A stretch of DNA of 64,000 nucleotides, taken from Siniperca chuatsi (taxonomy: Eukaryota; Chordata; Actinopteri; Centrarchiformes; Sinipercidae). Under the pieces are notes generated by a model, which had not been told where the DNA came from, searched no databases, and saw only the letters and a list, made by a program, of their open reading frames with translations. Location: positions 720,001 through 784,000 of the forward strand of contig NC_058062.1 in the NCBI RefSeq assembly GCF_020085105.1, in the 5' to 3' direction. This document shows, piece by piece, positions 10,801-20,977 of this stretch. Every line of letters begins with the position of its first letter. Within the stretch, counting starts at the first letter, position 1. Position numbers and translations under genes: made by a program.

Positions 10801-12802
10801 GCTTCCACGGCAGCAGGCGCTGCGAGTGTAAAGTGCTGAACCATCGTCGTCAGCTGACGCAGGTTTGAGTCTCTGCGTCACATCTACTGACAGGAAGAGG
10901 AACACGGAGAAGCTGAGGAAGATCAGCGACAGAAGGACCAGAAAGGCTATTAAAGGGCCGTGAGATGAGAGGCAGGAGTCTCACAGCAGAGTGTCAGTGA
11001 CGTCTGCCTCGTGCAGGGGGGGGGACTCGTGCCGTCGGCGGCCCCGCCCCCGGAGCCACGTGCCTCCTGCACACATCAGACTCTGCAACGGGACTCCAGA
11101 CCGCCCACACACACACACACACACACACACACAGGCCGGGCTGGTATACTTGTGAGGACCTGAGCACTACCTCCATGGATGGATTACTGAACTCGTCCAC
11201 AAGCAGACGCAGTGTCCCGCGTCTCTGTCAGTCTGGGTGTCTCCTCTTATGTTGGGGGGGGGGCGTTAACCCCAAACAGCCCAAACATTCGACTGAATGT
11301 CCTCACTCCTTAACTCTAACTGGTCCTCACAAAGATAGACATACGTGAGCAGACTGGATTCAACCCATGACGGTTTTACTGCCTTGCTCAGAGACACTGG
11401 TGTGAAATCTGATCATCCTGCACGTGATCTGTTATTGATTACCTATTAATCGTTTGGGGGGCGTGGGGGTCTGGACCCCCGGCTCCAGACGAGGGTTCGG
11501 GAGGGCGAGAAACATCCAGAGACGCCATGACGTTAATGTTAGAAGGAAAGCTGTGCCGCCGCAGGCAGCAGCTTCCTTCACGCTTCGCCATCATTCACAG
11601 CTACCAGCTGACTGCTAACGGCCAATCAGGGTCATGCAGGTGTGTAACACGGACGTTGAGAGGAAGAGGAGACCAGCTATAAGGAGGTGATGGGAAGCCA
11701 TCGACACGCTGCATTCTCCGATTAGTTTTATTATTAACGATCTGTTAAAAATGATGTCTGGAGCGGTGATATTAGTCTGTACATATTAATACGTGTTGTA
11801 TGAACCTGCTGTGCAGTAAAACAACAAATATTCACCATAAAAACGTGTTTTTAACGATAAAAATCTGCTTTTAGATGAAGAAGCGGCCCTGAGATCAGAG
11901 AGATCAACTTTCCTCTTGTTGATCATTCAGTTCTCTTATAATAATAATCAGATGATCGATTTCTGCTGCTTTCAGCTTCTAACAGGTGAAGAGAGGAAAC
12001 AGCTGATGGACAGGAGGAGGAGGAGGAGGAGGAAGAGGAGGGTTATGTAATGAGCTCAGTCTGAGCAGCAGCCAATCACAGCGCGGAGCTCAGTGACAAC
12101 AAAGCGCACATGGCGCGGTTCGCCGGTCCATGTGAGCCGGTGCACACGCGCCCTGCTGGTCCACCTGACACCGAGCGACCCAGCGACCGACCGCCGTCAT
12201 CATGACCCAGTTCCTCGAAGCACAACCGGAATCACGGTGCCGGTCCCCGTGATGACACGTGTCGGACTTGAAGACACTCCTCCTCCTCGCAGCGGAGTCC
12301 GTGTCGCGTCTCTACCGTGCGGGATCTGCGTGGAGCTGCAAAACCGCTAAAACGCACTCGGTGAAGACCAGAATGAGCTGTACGCGCCGCTCAGAGCCGC
12401 TGCCGCTCTTTAACGCGCGACACCGGGTCAAAACGCACCAACAGATCTGTCGTTTACCGGCTGACTTCCGTAGATTCCCCGTTTTACTGATCCACAGCTT
12501 CCCGTTAACCGGAGTCCAACCTTCAACAGTCCGCGCGCATAATCCGACACTGACGCACCAGACGCAGGTGCGTTTTGCCGCGCGGCGTGCCGCTCACACC
12601 TGCAGCTCATCCATCAAACCTTTAAACGCCGCAAGAAAACTGAAGTTCACAGTTTCCGCTTAAACAGCGCCGCGCCGCGCGCGCACCGCATCTGGCCTCA
12701 CCTGGCTTGCTTTGGGGGGAGGAAGGGGTGAGGAGGATGCGCGGGGGAGTGTTGATTACCTGTGTTGTTGTTGTTGTTTGTGTCCGCGGCAGTCGTCGTC
12801 AT
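2598..12802 (-). CDS. nr1d1: Rev-erb nuclear receptor (NR1D family), 8 coding exons, complete
   Basis: Haem-binding orphan nuclear receptor that represses ROR/RevRE-driven genes such as bmal1 through NCoR in the nucleus. Coding exons on the minus strand: 12760-12802, 8824-9078, 7624-7712, 6825-6969, 5373-6076, 5079-5264, 4263-4473 and 2598-2818. They sum to 1854 nt (617 aa plus stop; human NR1D1 has 614), all phases join, and every intron is GT-AG. Exon 1 starts MTTTAADTN and joins the conserved [10 protein letters not shown]. Exons 3-4 encode the two C4 zinc fingers ([14 protein letters not shown] and [17 protein letters not shown]). Exon 5 is the hinge, rich in Ser, Pro, His and Gln. Exons 6-8 form the ligand-binding domain. 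The protein ends [11 protein letters not shown] with no helix-12/AF-2 motif, the hallmark of Rev-erb. The C-terminus and the exon 1-2 junction favour nr1d1; the teleost paralogue nr1d4 is not excluded. Confidence 0.93.
2962..4015. mobile_element. Fold-back Penelope-like retroelement end (copy 1), nr1d1 intron 7
   Basis: Two inverted copies of one sequence face each other (about 2990-3535 and 3545-4010). Outer ends carry cgtagtcgtctggacgctgt and its inverse. The minus frame at 3233-3505 encodes a fragment with [19 protein letters not shown] and [14 protein letters not shown]. From memory of the family, this resembles the region C-terminal of the GIY-YIG endonuclease in Penelope-like elements. 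Related copies lie at 7981-8745 and 46911-47300. Confidence 0.55.
4600..4935. repeat. Palindromic MITE-like element (copy 2), nr1d1 intron 6
   Basis: The left arm (gctggttagcttagcataaa) is mirrored by tttatgctaagctaatctga near 4848-4868, with matching 'ggaaac..ggggaaacag' and 'ctgtttcccc' inner arms. It belongs to the same family as the element at 1591-2232. Confidence 0.6.
6079..6162. repeat. GGA/GAA polypurine tract at the nr1d1 exon 5 acceptor
   Basis: On the sense (minus) strand this is an uninterrupted run of about 80 CTC/CTT pyrimidines ending at the exon 5 acceptor. It is an unusually long polypyrimidine tract and a potential triplex-forming sequence. Confidence 0.75.
6236..6845. repeat. 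57-bp minisatellite built from the nr1d1 exon 4/intron 4 boundary
   Basis: About ten tandem units. On the sense strand each carries the end of exon 4 (ATGAGCCGxGACG) followed by GTGAGCCCTCACC and CTGTCTGTCTGTG/CACCTGT. The motif 'caccgt' lies at 6261, 6334, 6391, 6448, 6505, 6562, 6619, 6675, 6749 and 6822, and only the last is the true donor. Unit spacing is 57, with 73-74 variants caused by an extra 16-bp GCACAGACAGACAGGT segment. Confidence 0.93.
7785..7832. repeat. (TA)n microsatellite
   Basis: An uninterrupted TA run in nr1d1 intron 2, just upstream of exon 3 on the minus strand. Confidence 0.9.
7981..8745. mobile_element. Fold-back Penelope-like retroelement end (copy 2), nr1d1 intron 2
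   Basis: Starts with ggtgtcgtccc and tcgtagaaaaggtttcagtc and ends with the inverse gactgaaaccttttctacga, giving inverted ends. The plus frame at 8232-8429 encodes the same FEDSEVKSL / [10 protein letters not shown] / [14 protein letters not shown] fragment as copy 1. AT-rich AATAATAATC repeats flank both sides. Confidence 0.55.
9180..9375. repeat. Dispersed teleost repeat with gctaacatg motifs
   Basis: Contains ttagcatgttagcatgctaa followed by the phrase 'gctgatgggagcgtcagcag'. A related motif block lies at about 28940-29015. Family unassigned. Confidence 0.4.
9478..9610. repeat. (ACACACTGAAC)n / CA microsatellite
   Basis: Short CA runs punctuated by CTGAAC in nr1d1 intron 1. It is the inverse of the TTCAG-punctuated TG array at 55201-56733. 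Confidence 0.9.
9720..10716. repeat. About 1 kb CAGCTG (E-box) minisatellite, nr1d1 intron 1
   Basis: Composed of the units GAGAACAGCT, GCGAACAGCT, GCGACCAGCT and GCACAGCT, so that CAGCTG recurs every 8 or 10 bases, five to six times per 60 bases (roughly 90 copies). All three minus frames are open through much of it because the unit lacks stops; these SQLFSAVQ-type frames are not genes. Confidence 0.95.
11057..11426. promoter_or_regulatory. Intronic CACGTG E-boxes
   Basis: Canonical CACGTG at 11057-11062 and 11421-11426, plus another at 12256-12261 (ACACGTGT), all in the large first intron of nr1d1. Mammalian Nr1d1 is known to be driven by CLOCK/BMAL1 through promoter and intronic E-boxes, so these are reasonable candidates. 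Confidence 0.45.
11100..11350. repeat. Dispersed repeat with CA run and 'tgtgaggacc...ggtcctcac' arms
   Basis: A (CA)n run at 11103-11133 is followed by cttgtgaggacct, with ctggtcctcacaaagataga near 11319-11338. The same phrases occur at 44290-44490, indicating a dispersed teleost repeat. Confidence 0.45.
12043..12050. promoter_or_regulatory. D-box TTATGTAA
   Basis: A perfect PAR-bZIP/NFIL3 consensus in the 5' part of nr1d1 intron 1, about 750 bp downstream of the start codon. D-boxes are known inputs to Rev-erb genes; function here is inferred. Confidence 0.5.
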
Positions 12803-12839
12803 CCTGAGCTCCAATAGAGTCACGCACGAGAGCGTTTTT

Positions 12840-13350
12840 TAAAAAATCCCGGATATCTTCCGCTACGCCGACCGCATCACCACGCGGACAAAGTGCAACG
12901 GGGAGGACTAAACACCGCAGAAGAAGAAGAAGAAGCGTCCTCGTGAGATTCTACTCCATTACTCCATCTTTCTGCTCTTCCTCGGAGTGACTGTAACAGA
13001 AGTGATGACTGCCAGCCGCGAGGAGCCTGTCTTTCGCTGCACGCGCTCTGGATTTTTTTTTTTTCAAACAGAGCGCGCGCGCAGCCAGCAGGCTGGGATG
13101 TGAATGTGCGGGGGCCGTCGGGCCCGCACGCGGCAGAAAACGGGACCACGTGACCGCGCGGAGAGCCTCGTGCCCCAGTGACACACTTTCCCGCCCCTCC
13201 TCTCCTCCGTGTAGTAGATTCTTGTTTAAATCCCCGAGCACGTGGAGCAGCCCGCTGCTCTCCGACAGAGGGGGATTGTGGGAAGTGTAGGCGCGGAGGT
13301 TATCAGCGTAAAAGGAAAGAAAGGCGGGAGAGAGAGAGTTTAAATCCACA
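12840..13350 (-). promoter_or_regulatory. nr1d1 promoter and 5' UTR, CpG-rich, with two CACGTG E-boxes
   Basis: GC-rich sequence upstream of the nr1d1 ATG (12800-12802), part of a CpG-dense block from about 12050 to 13350. Canonical E-boxes lie at 13147-13152 (gaCCACGTGacc) and 13239-13244 (agCACGTGga), 92 bp apart. This fits CLOCK/BMAL1 control known for Rev-erb genes. The transcription start is not determinable by eye. Confidence 0.6.
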
Positions 13351-13374
13351 CTTGAAATATGTTTTTAAAACATT

Positions 13375-13740
13375 ATCTAGAGGTTTTTTTCCGATAGTAA
13401 TACTAGATTAATTCTTCTGTCACAGATTAATTAATTACTTGATTAATTTAGCAGTTTAAAGTGCTTTGTGGTGACCAAACTAAACACTAGAAATGCAGTA
13501 TAAACAGTAAAGCAATGGGAGACTAATGCACATGAAAATTATTTATAGAGAAGTATGTGTAAAATGTGATTAAAAAAATATGGAAAATATATGTAGAAAA
13601 TGGCCTTTAGAATAGATAAACAAACAAATAGCCATCAAACATTTGGTATATTATTAATAACCATATAGACAAATCTTAAAATCTTATATTACAGTATTAA
13701 ATGTAACGTTTGTTTAATGTAAATTATTATAACACAGTGA
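13375..13740. other. AT-rich intergenic DNA, nothing recognised
   Basis: Sharp drop in GC content upstream of the nr1d1 CpG block. No frame, repeat family or RNA gene is recognised. Confidence 0.4.
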
Positions 13741-13744
13741 GGTT

Positions 13745-14135
13745 GTCACGTTCAGTTCAAAAGAGGACCCAGATGCAGAACAAAAGATGGGTTTATTCCT
13801 CACATAACACAACACACCTCAGAGCGGCTGAGAAGTCCAGGTAAGTAAAACACAAAACAATAACAGCAGCCCGACAAAGGTAAATCCACACAGAGGCGCA
13901 GCAAAAGTACAGGACTGAGGATTAAACGCTCGTGGTTCATGGTACGACGACGATCTGACACCGAACAAAGGAAACACAGACTTAAATACACTCAGGTAGG
14001 GGAGACAACAGACACAGGTGAAACCAAAGAAAGCAATCAAAGACAGGAAGCAGAGCTACCAGACACCAGAGGGAGGGAGAATATTACAAAATATAACAGG
14101 AAATAATGAACAAAAAACCCCCAAACCATGACTGA
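13745..14135. mobile_element. Dispersed teleost repeat of uncertain class
   Basis: Runs from a gtcacgttcagttcaaaaga-type start through 'ggacccagatgcagaac', 'gggtttattcc' and 'gagggagggagaatattac' to 'caaaccatgactg'. These are phrases I recognise as recurring in fish genomes, perhaps a retroelement end. Class is inferred weakly. Confidence 0.4.
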
Positions 14136-14341
14136 GGTAAAGCCATTCTTGGGTAATTAACGTTTAATTTCCAGCATTCATATGGTTTCTGTTTTTTTAA
14201 AGAAATATTATTAAATAAAAATATTACATTTAACAAACTTTGGGAAAACCACTGTAATAACTACTGCATGGAAACTATTTCAACCAACCAAACATCACGT
14301 CTATTACACGCCATTCACAGGCATTTGATACATGAAAATCC

Positions 14342-14349
14342 ACAACTAT

Positions 14350-14386
<37 letters not shown>
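14342..14386. repeat. (TA)n microsatellite
   Basis: An uninterrupted TA run in intergenic DNA. Confidence 0.85.
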
Positions 14387-14389
<3 letters not shown>

Positions 14390-14788
14390 AAGACCTGTAA
14401 GACCAAGACAAGTCTGAGTCAAAACACCCTTGAGATCGTGGGGAGAGTTGTCCGCATCAAAACACAGATGAGACAAGTACTAGTCGACAGACTTACGTCA
14501 CATGACTTCCCACTACCTAACCAAGTAGTCTCTGAAGGCGTCTCCTACAGACGCTAAAGGTTACCATGTGCGTCTGTATACAACGCCGAGGGGCGTGACA
14601 AAAGGTTGGTAAATGACGCCCTGAGAATGAGAACAGGTTGGAAGTACTCACACTTCTGCCTGCTGTACCTGCGATCATAATAAGCCTCAAGACATTTCTC
14701 ATATTCGATACTATGAAGAGTCTTAACAGATATCTAGTATCGGGCTGCTTTAGGACATCCGTCTCTCTGGTACTGCACGTTTCTTCTA

Positions 14789-15480
14789 TCACTTGTGCTT
14801 TCTGAACAGCAGGTCCAGGTCGCTCAGGTAAGCAGGGAGGAGTCTCTCTACAGGGTCGCAGGTTTGAATCCCTCCGAGCCTCACCAGGTGAATCAGCATC
14901 TGGATGTGGAAGGCCGCCCCGTTCACCCAGGCCTTCGGAGCCTGAGACGACATGTGCCCGTCCCTCACCATGGAGTTCTTCAGCTTGGTGAGGGCGGCGC
15001 TCAGCTGGCCCTCGATCCGCTTGATGTCGCTCACCAGCTCGGCGTCGTCGTCGATGTTCATCACGCATCTCTTCAGGCACTCGTCGATCTGATCCCAGAC
15101 CTCGGAGGCCTTCTCCTCGGCAAACACGCAGCGCAGGGCGTCCTTCGGGCTCTCCTCAGGCCGGCTGAAGGAAACGATGTCGATGAGGACGCCGACGCCC
15201 AGCGCTCCGAGGCCCGACCAGTTCAGGAGCCGGTGTCAAGTCGCCAGGCTCTTGATCCAGTCTGCAGCGCAGTCGCCCGCCTCTTGTAGTCTTGTCTCAG
15301 GTTGAAAATTAGGTTGCACTTTAAGGTGATGCTTCTGGAAATTTCATCGGGCATTTTATCCGAGCTGTAGTGAAGTTGATCGCTGCGAATTGTCTCTTCG
15401 AGCGTTAAATGTTTTTTAAAACTGTTCTGCGATAAAAGAGATCCTCCAGAGAGGCCAGATGTGTTATTTAAGAAATATTT
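14789..15480 (-). pseudogene. Broken copy of a conserved-looking gene of unknown function
   Basis: Two open stretches read as one protein on the minus strand but are out of frame. The upstream part (about 15480 to 15290) contains LTLEETIRSDQLHYSSDKMP and ITLKCNLIFNLRQDYKRR. The downstream part (about 15300 to 14789) contains CAADWIKSLAT, an in-frame TGA at about 15237, then NWSGLGALGVGVLIDIVSF, ALRCVFAEEKASEVWDQIDE and a C-terminus DLDLLFRKHK. The short hydrophobic LGALGVGVLIDIV could be a membrane segment. Composition is clearly protein-like and not transposon-like. The frameshift near 15245-15290 plus the stop suggest a pseudogene or assembly errors. I do not recognise a named family. Confidence 0.6.
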
Positions 15481-15539
15481 GTGCCTTTACTCAGACTCTC
15501 AGTGTTTTTGACAACGCACCAGACTATTTGTTGGAACCA

Positions 15540-16260
15540 TTGTAAGCTGTTTCTTAACGCTTGAATCAGTGTTGGAAAACAGGGTTGGGTGGGACTTTGC
15601 TAACGTTGTCAAAATAAGAGTTGGTCATATTTTACGTCTTTGATGGCGTTGAGACAAATACAGCCTACGCATTGTTGACTGGTTCTGATGGACTCCAGTC
15701 TGGGCACTGCTTAGGAGCCTAGGCCACCGTCCAATCAAGTCCCGTTCCTGTTGGTTAGGTGCTATTTTACTGTCCACAAGTACCGCCGAGAGGCTCCTGT
15801 CCTAACACCTCTACCGCTAGTCCCTCTCTTGAGGAACAAAGATTAGCATTCCTAACGTTTTAGAGAATTGTGAGAAAACAAGGGGGATGAAAGGATCAGG
15901 TCCAGAGAATCGTCAGTCTTTCGATAGATCAAAATTATCTATCAAGTTTTATTAACCAAAGCTTCAAAACATACAAAGCCACGTCCAGAAACTTAACACT
16001 TTGAGCTAGAGGAGAATAAAAAGAGTAAAGAAACCAAACAAAATCCTAAAGTCTAAAAAGTCTGCAAAAATGCAAAAGGTCTGAGCAAAAAGGAAAAGAC
16101 CTAGAAGGTCTTCAAAAATCTGGCTTCCCTCAGATTGACTCCTTTTATAAAGCAGGGCTTCTACAACATACAGGTATATGGTCAAACTAAGCAACACAGT
16201 TATTCCTTACACAGGTACCTTATGTGTTTGTTTCTACATGTTTCCTAACATTATGTTTCT
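15540..16260. other. Intergenic DNA, nothing firmly recognised
   Basis: No coding frame resembles a protein. AT-rich sequence with 'aggaacaaagattagcattc' and a 'tttattaaccaaagc' block might be a decayed retroelement end, but I cannot assign it. Confidence 0.3.
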
Positions 16261-16403
16261 GACCACTGAAAAATAAAGAAAGATGATGATGATGATGATC
16301 AGTGATTCAGTTTTCACATGTTCAAACTGATCCAGGAGCTGACTTCAGATCCATCTTGTTATTGATCAGAGTCCATGTTAAAGACAGCTGCTGTGATCAC
16401 AGC

Positions 16404-16599
16404 TCAGAAGTCATGCTCATTGGTGACATCAGCAGCGACGTCATCATAATCTTCATCCAGTTGGTGACTTCCTCCGACACGCTGGTTCATCTCCATGGAG
16501 ACCGCAGGTTTGTTTCCTGTCGTCCTGCTGCAGCAGATCGACACCATCAGACCAGTAGAGACGCAGTATGGACAGATGACCGCTAGATGGCGGAAGAGT
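16404..16599 (-). pseudogene. Transmembrane plus cytoplasmic-tail exon of an Ig-type receptor (remnant)
   Basis: After a cag acceptor at about 16600 the minus frame reads LFRHLAVICPYCVSTGLMVS (membrane segment), then CCSRTTGNKPAVSMEM, then an acidic tail DEDYDDVAADV ending NEHDF and TGA (16404-16406). It resembles the last exon of teleost Fc-receptor-like/CD300-like genes, and the tail tyrosine sits in an acidic ITIM-like context. No Ig-domain exon lies between it and the small signal-peptide exons at 17.77-17.91 kb, so the locus looks like a remnant of a receptor related to the gene at 21-26 kb. It could alternatively be a distal exon of that gene. Confidence 0.5.
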
Positions 16600-17069
16600 C
16601 TGAGCACAGACAGAGCGGAGGCTGACGGAGGAGAAGAAGAAGCAGAATCAGGTTTATTTATTAAGTAGGTTTTCAACATACTATTACACATACAGTACAT
16701 ATTCATAGCGTATTTTTATAATATTTAAAATTATATAGTTGTGTTTATTGAGGTGGACAACTCATGTTCATCCCAGGAAGATAATAATTTTAATTTTAAT
16801 AATTGTATTTATTAGTATAGCATTTTTTAAGCTAGGAGCACAAAGTGCTTTCCAAAGACAGCTTATAAAACAATCACAAATGCAAAACGAGAAACACAAG
16901 AACTGCAAAATACAAGCACACAATTTAAAAGAAATTTACAAAAAAAACTATCATCAAAAGGGTAGAACAAGTTAAACTATTAAAACAAACTTAAAAACAG
17001 GTGGTTTCACAACAGATCTGTATCATGTGAACAAATAAGACTAGTGGTCAGGCGAAAAGACAAGTCTGT

Positions 17070-17400
17070 AAAAATGTGTCTTAAGACAGGATTTAAAAGC
17101 AGAAGCAGTGTCAGCAGATCGAATATGAACTGGAAGACTGTTCCAAAGCTGAGAAGCCAGTACAGCAAACCCTCGATCACCCTTTGGCCTTCACCTGGAC
17201 TCTGGAACGGCTAGCTATAACCCAGCACGTCGAAAAAGGCCTTTTTTGACAGTCAGGAGTTAAAAGTTCACTGATATATTCTGGCGCCTGGCCATGTAAA
17301 GCCTTGTAAGTCATGAGTACGATTTTAAAATGGATTCTAAAAGAAATTGGTAGCCAGTGCAAAGAGGCTAAAACTGGGGTGATGAGAGAGGACGTCTAAT
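17070..17400 (-). mobile_element. L2-type LINE 3' ORF fragment
   Basis: The minus frame reads LHWLPISFRIHFKIVLMTYK then ALHGQAPEYISELLTP, the conserved C-terminal region of L2/CR1-group LINE ORF2 proteins. Only the last part remains. The downstream AT-rich tail (17070-17175) is consistent with its 3' UTR. Confidence 0.75.
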
Positions 17401-17770
17401 ACAGCCTGTATTCAGCACCATTGATTGGTCAGAGATCTCTCCATGTTTGGTGGAACCACCCTCATCAAGACTTTTATGTCATTTTATGTTCATTTCACAC
17501 AGAAGGAACAAACAAATAAATGTCATTCATTGTGCTATCATGTTCCCAATATGACTTTCAATGAGAGATTTAATTGTTATTGTTTTGTCTCAGTTTGATA
17601 TCATTATGGTTCATGTTTGTATTTCTATAGTCAACACATGCTGTTTATGCTGTTTCTTTCTCCTCCGGGACTCTCCACCTGTGTTCGCTGATTTATTCTG
17701 CTGCTGTTGAACTTGTTCTGTACATCGTTTTTATAAATAAAGTTTAAATAATTAACTTTCATCAGCTCAC

Positions 17771-17809
17771 CTGCAGAAACAAGTAGTCCATACAGCAACA
17801 CCGCCACAC
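17771..17809 (-). pseudogene. Orphan signal-peptide mini-exon of an Ig receptor
   Basis: 39 nt flanked by a ttgcag acceptor and a GTGAGC donor, encoding a hydrophobic stretch (VAVLLYGLLVSA). It is homologous to exon 2 of the receptor gene at 21.0-25.9 kb (21731-21772). No Ig exon follows, so it is a leftover of a duplicated gene. Confidence 0.5.
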
Positions 17810-17889
17810 CTGCAATAGGTGGACAGAGGTCACTACAGGTCAGAGGTCAATAGGCAGACAGACAGACAGACAGACTTTCATCAGCTCAC

Positions 17890-17913
17890 CTGCAGCAGCC
17901 AGCAAACCGAGAC
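17890..17913 (-). pseudogene. Second orphan mini-exon of an Ig receptor
   Basis: 24 nt between a tttgtag acceptor and a GTGAGC donor, encoding LGLLAAA in the same phase as the neighbouring mini-exon. It is probably a shortened duplicate. Confidence 0.4.
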
Positions 17914-18188
17914 CTACAAAAGGAGAACAAGGTTTACTAAAGGTCAGAGGTCAGCAGGTTAACTTTGGATTGAACTACAGTGGTGTGCAAAAGTGTTTGC
18001 TCCCTTCCTGATTTCTTTGCATGTTTGTCACACTTAAATGTTTCAGATCATCAAACAAATTTAAATATTAGTCAAAGATAACACAAGTAAACACAAAATG
18101 CAGTTTTTAAATGAAGGTTGTTATTATTAAGGGAAAACAAAACCCAAACCTACATGGCCCTGTGTGAAAAAGTGATTGCCCCCTAAAC

Positions 18189-19091
<903 letters not shown>

Positions 19092-19319
19092 GTTTAGGGG
19101 GCAATCACTTTTTCACACAGGGCCATGTAGGTTTGGGTTTAGTTTTCCCTTAATAATAACAACCTTCATTTAAAAACTGCATTTTGTGTTTACTTGTGTT
19201 ATCTTTGACTAATATTTAAATTTGTTTGATGATCTGAAACATTTAAGTGTGACAAACATGCAAAGAAATAATAAATCTGGAAGGGGGCAAACACTTTTGC
19301 ACACCACTGTATATAATTC

Positions 19320-20240
19320 CTGTCTTTGTTTGCTTTTCCCTCCAGTTTTGATTGTTTGCCCCGCCCTAATTAGTTGCACCTGTGTCTTGTTGGAGTTTAG
19401 GGAGGTGTCCTCCAGCATTGAGAGACTTGATTCATCTATTAAAGGACATTCAACGCAGACTTTTTGTTAATTCATTAATGGAGAGAACAATTTTGTCTAG
19501 TCATTGGCCACCTCAAGCAAAGCCTACAGCCTTCATTCCAGTCTGCAAGCAACCAACATGCTAGCTGCCAGCCTGCATCCCTGCATATTAGCCCTCCATC
19601 AGTCAGGCTCGGGTACGTTAGCCTGCAACCTGCCTGTCCTGAGCCGGTCCCAGCTCCGAACGTGGTTACTTGCCTGGCTTTTGGGGGTCCTCGCAGCTAT
19701 CAGCTTGGTTCCCAGCCTGCTATCCGCCCGGCTAACCCCCAACCTGCTGCTCATCTGCCTGCACATCGGCCTGCTAGTTCCCAGTTGATATAGCTGCAGG
19801 CCTACCTCCTGTGTGCTAGCCTCCAGTCTGCGCCTCAGCCTGCTAACCAGCTTGCACCTCAGCCCGTTTCTGTCTTGGATGCAACTTCTGGAAAACCCCC
19901 AGAAGGAAGCGTGATTCCCACCAACGTCATGCCTGACCGCTGCTCGTCCTCAGGGGACATTCCGCCAGACCCCCGGTGGCCTTCGGTCTTCGCTGCGGGC
20001 ATCCTGTCATACCTCCAGATGGTTTCCGTGTTCGTCGCCGGTCTTTAGTCCGCCCTCCGGAGGGGTTTCACCTTTGTTGCGGACCTCATAAGTTGCTCTG
20101 CACGTCTCGTCGTGTTTCACTAAATCACTAAATGGTTGATCTGCACCTGCTCTACCTACCTGCATTTGGGTCCTTTCCCTGCTACCCTGCTTGACATACT
20201 ACAACAACCTAAGCTTTCAACGGCATCTCATGGTGTTCGT
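19320..20240. other. Possible decayed retroelement, unassigned
   Basis: Contains 'gattgtttgccccgccctaa', 'cacctgtgtcttgtt' and 'attaaaggacatt', phrases reminiscent of fish LTR ends, followed by a CT-rich low-complexity segment (agcctgc/ctgctag repeats). No intact protein is visible. Confidence 0.25.
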
Positions 20241-20977
20241 CAGTAAATGGAGTTGGCTCAGGTGTCATCATGTGACCTACAGGTACATCACATCTCCCCC
20301 CATATACAACCACCTGTTATCATGGGACTGAGGGTCTGTACCTCACATGACGACACCGTCTCCATAACTACGAAGCAAACGCCATTAACTTATAAAGACC
20401 ATGAGATGTGGTTGAAAGCTCTGGAAAAGCTATAAGTGGACATTGACTTAAGATTATATTGTCAGACCATTTAAAAATGTGTGATCTTGGCACGTCCCAG
20501 TGGTAGTAACAGAAATAACAGCAACAGTTTGAAACTACAAATTCTCTGTAGAGAAAATAAACTCAGAGAATCAAAGTCAGGAAGGTTTAAAGTAACAAAC
20601 ATTTCCATCCTGAAACTGAACAAGTGAAATTCAAACTCCAGTTTATAAAGCAGTGTTTTAGTTCAGACATCAAGCATCAGCTGCTTCACCATCATTGCTC
20701 AGGTGTAAAAGATGTGTGTGTACCTGCAGTGTGTTTCCTTTGAACAGATCGGACAGTATCTGGATCAGCAGGAAACAAACAGAGATCAATCAGTTTATTG
20801 GAAATGGAAATCAGAGAGCATTTCTCATTGAGCTGTGTGACATACGTGTCCTGAGGACGTCACTGATTGGACAGGAGTCCAACCAGTCACAGGCTGTTGG
20901 TTCAGTACAGACCTGCTGACTGGATCAGACACAGACTGGTTACAGTTCATATCAGGTGAGTCGGACAGCTTTCATAC

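Noticed and set aside
9643-10844. Three overlapping long minus-strand frames (332-380 codons) of [10 protein letters not shown]-type repeats
   Set aside because: They arise in all three frames from the CAGCTG minisatellite, which lacks stop codons; no known domain, and the region is nr1d1 intron 1.
12093-12663. Plus-strand frames in CpG-rich DNA opposite nr1d1 intron 1
   Set aside because: GC-rich open frames without family resemblance; no evidence for an antisense gene.
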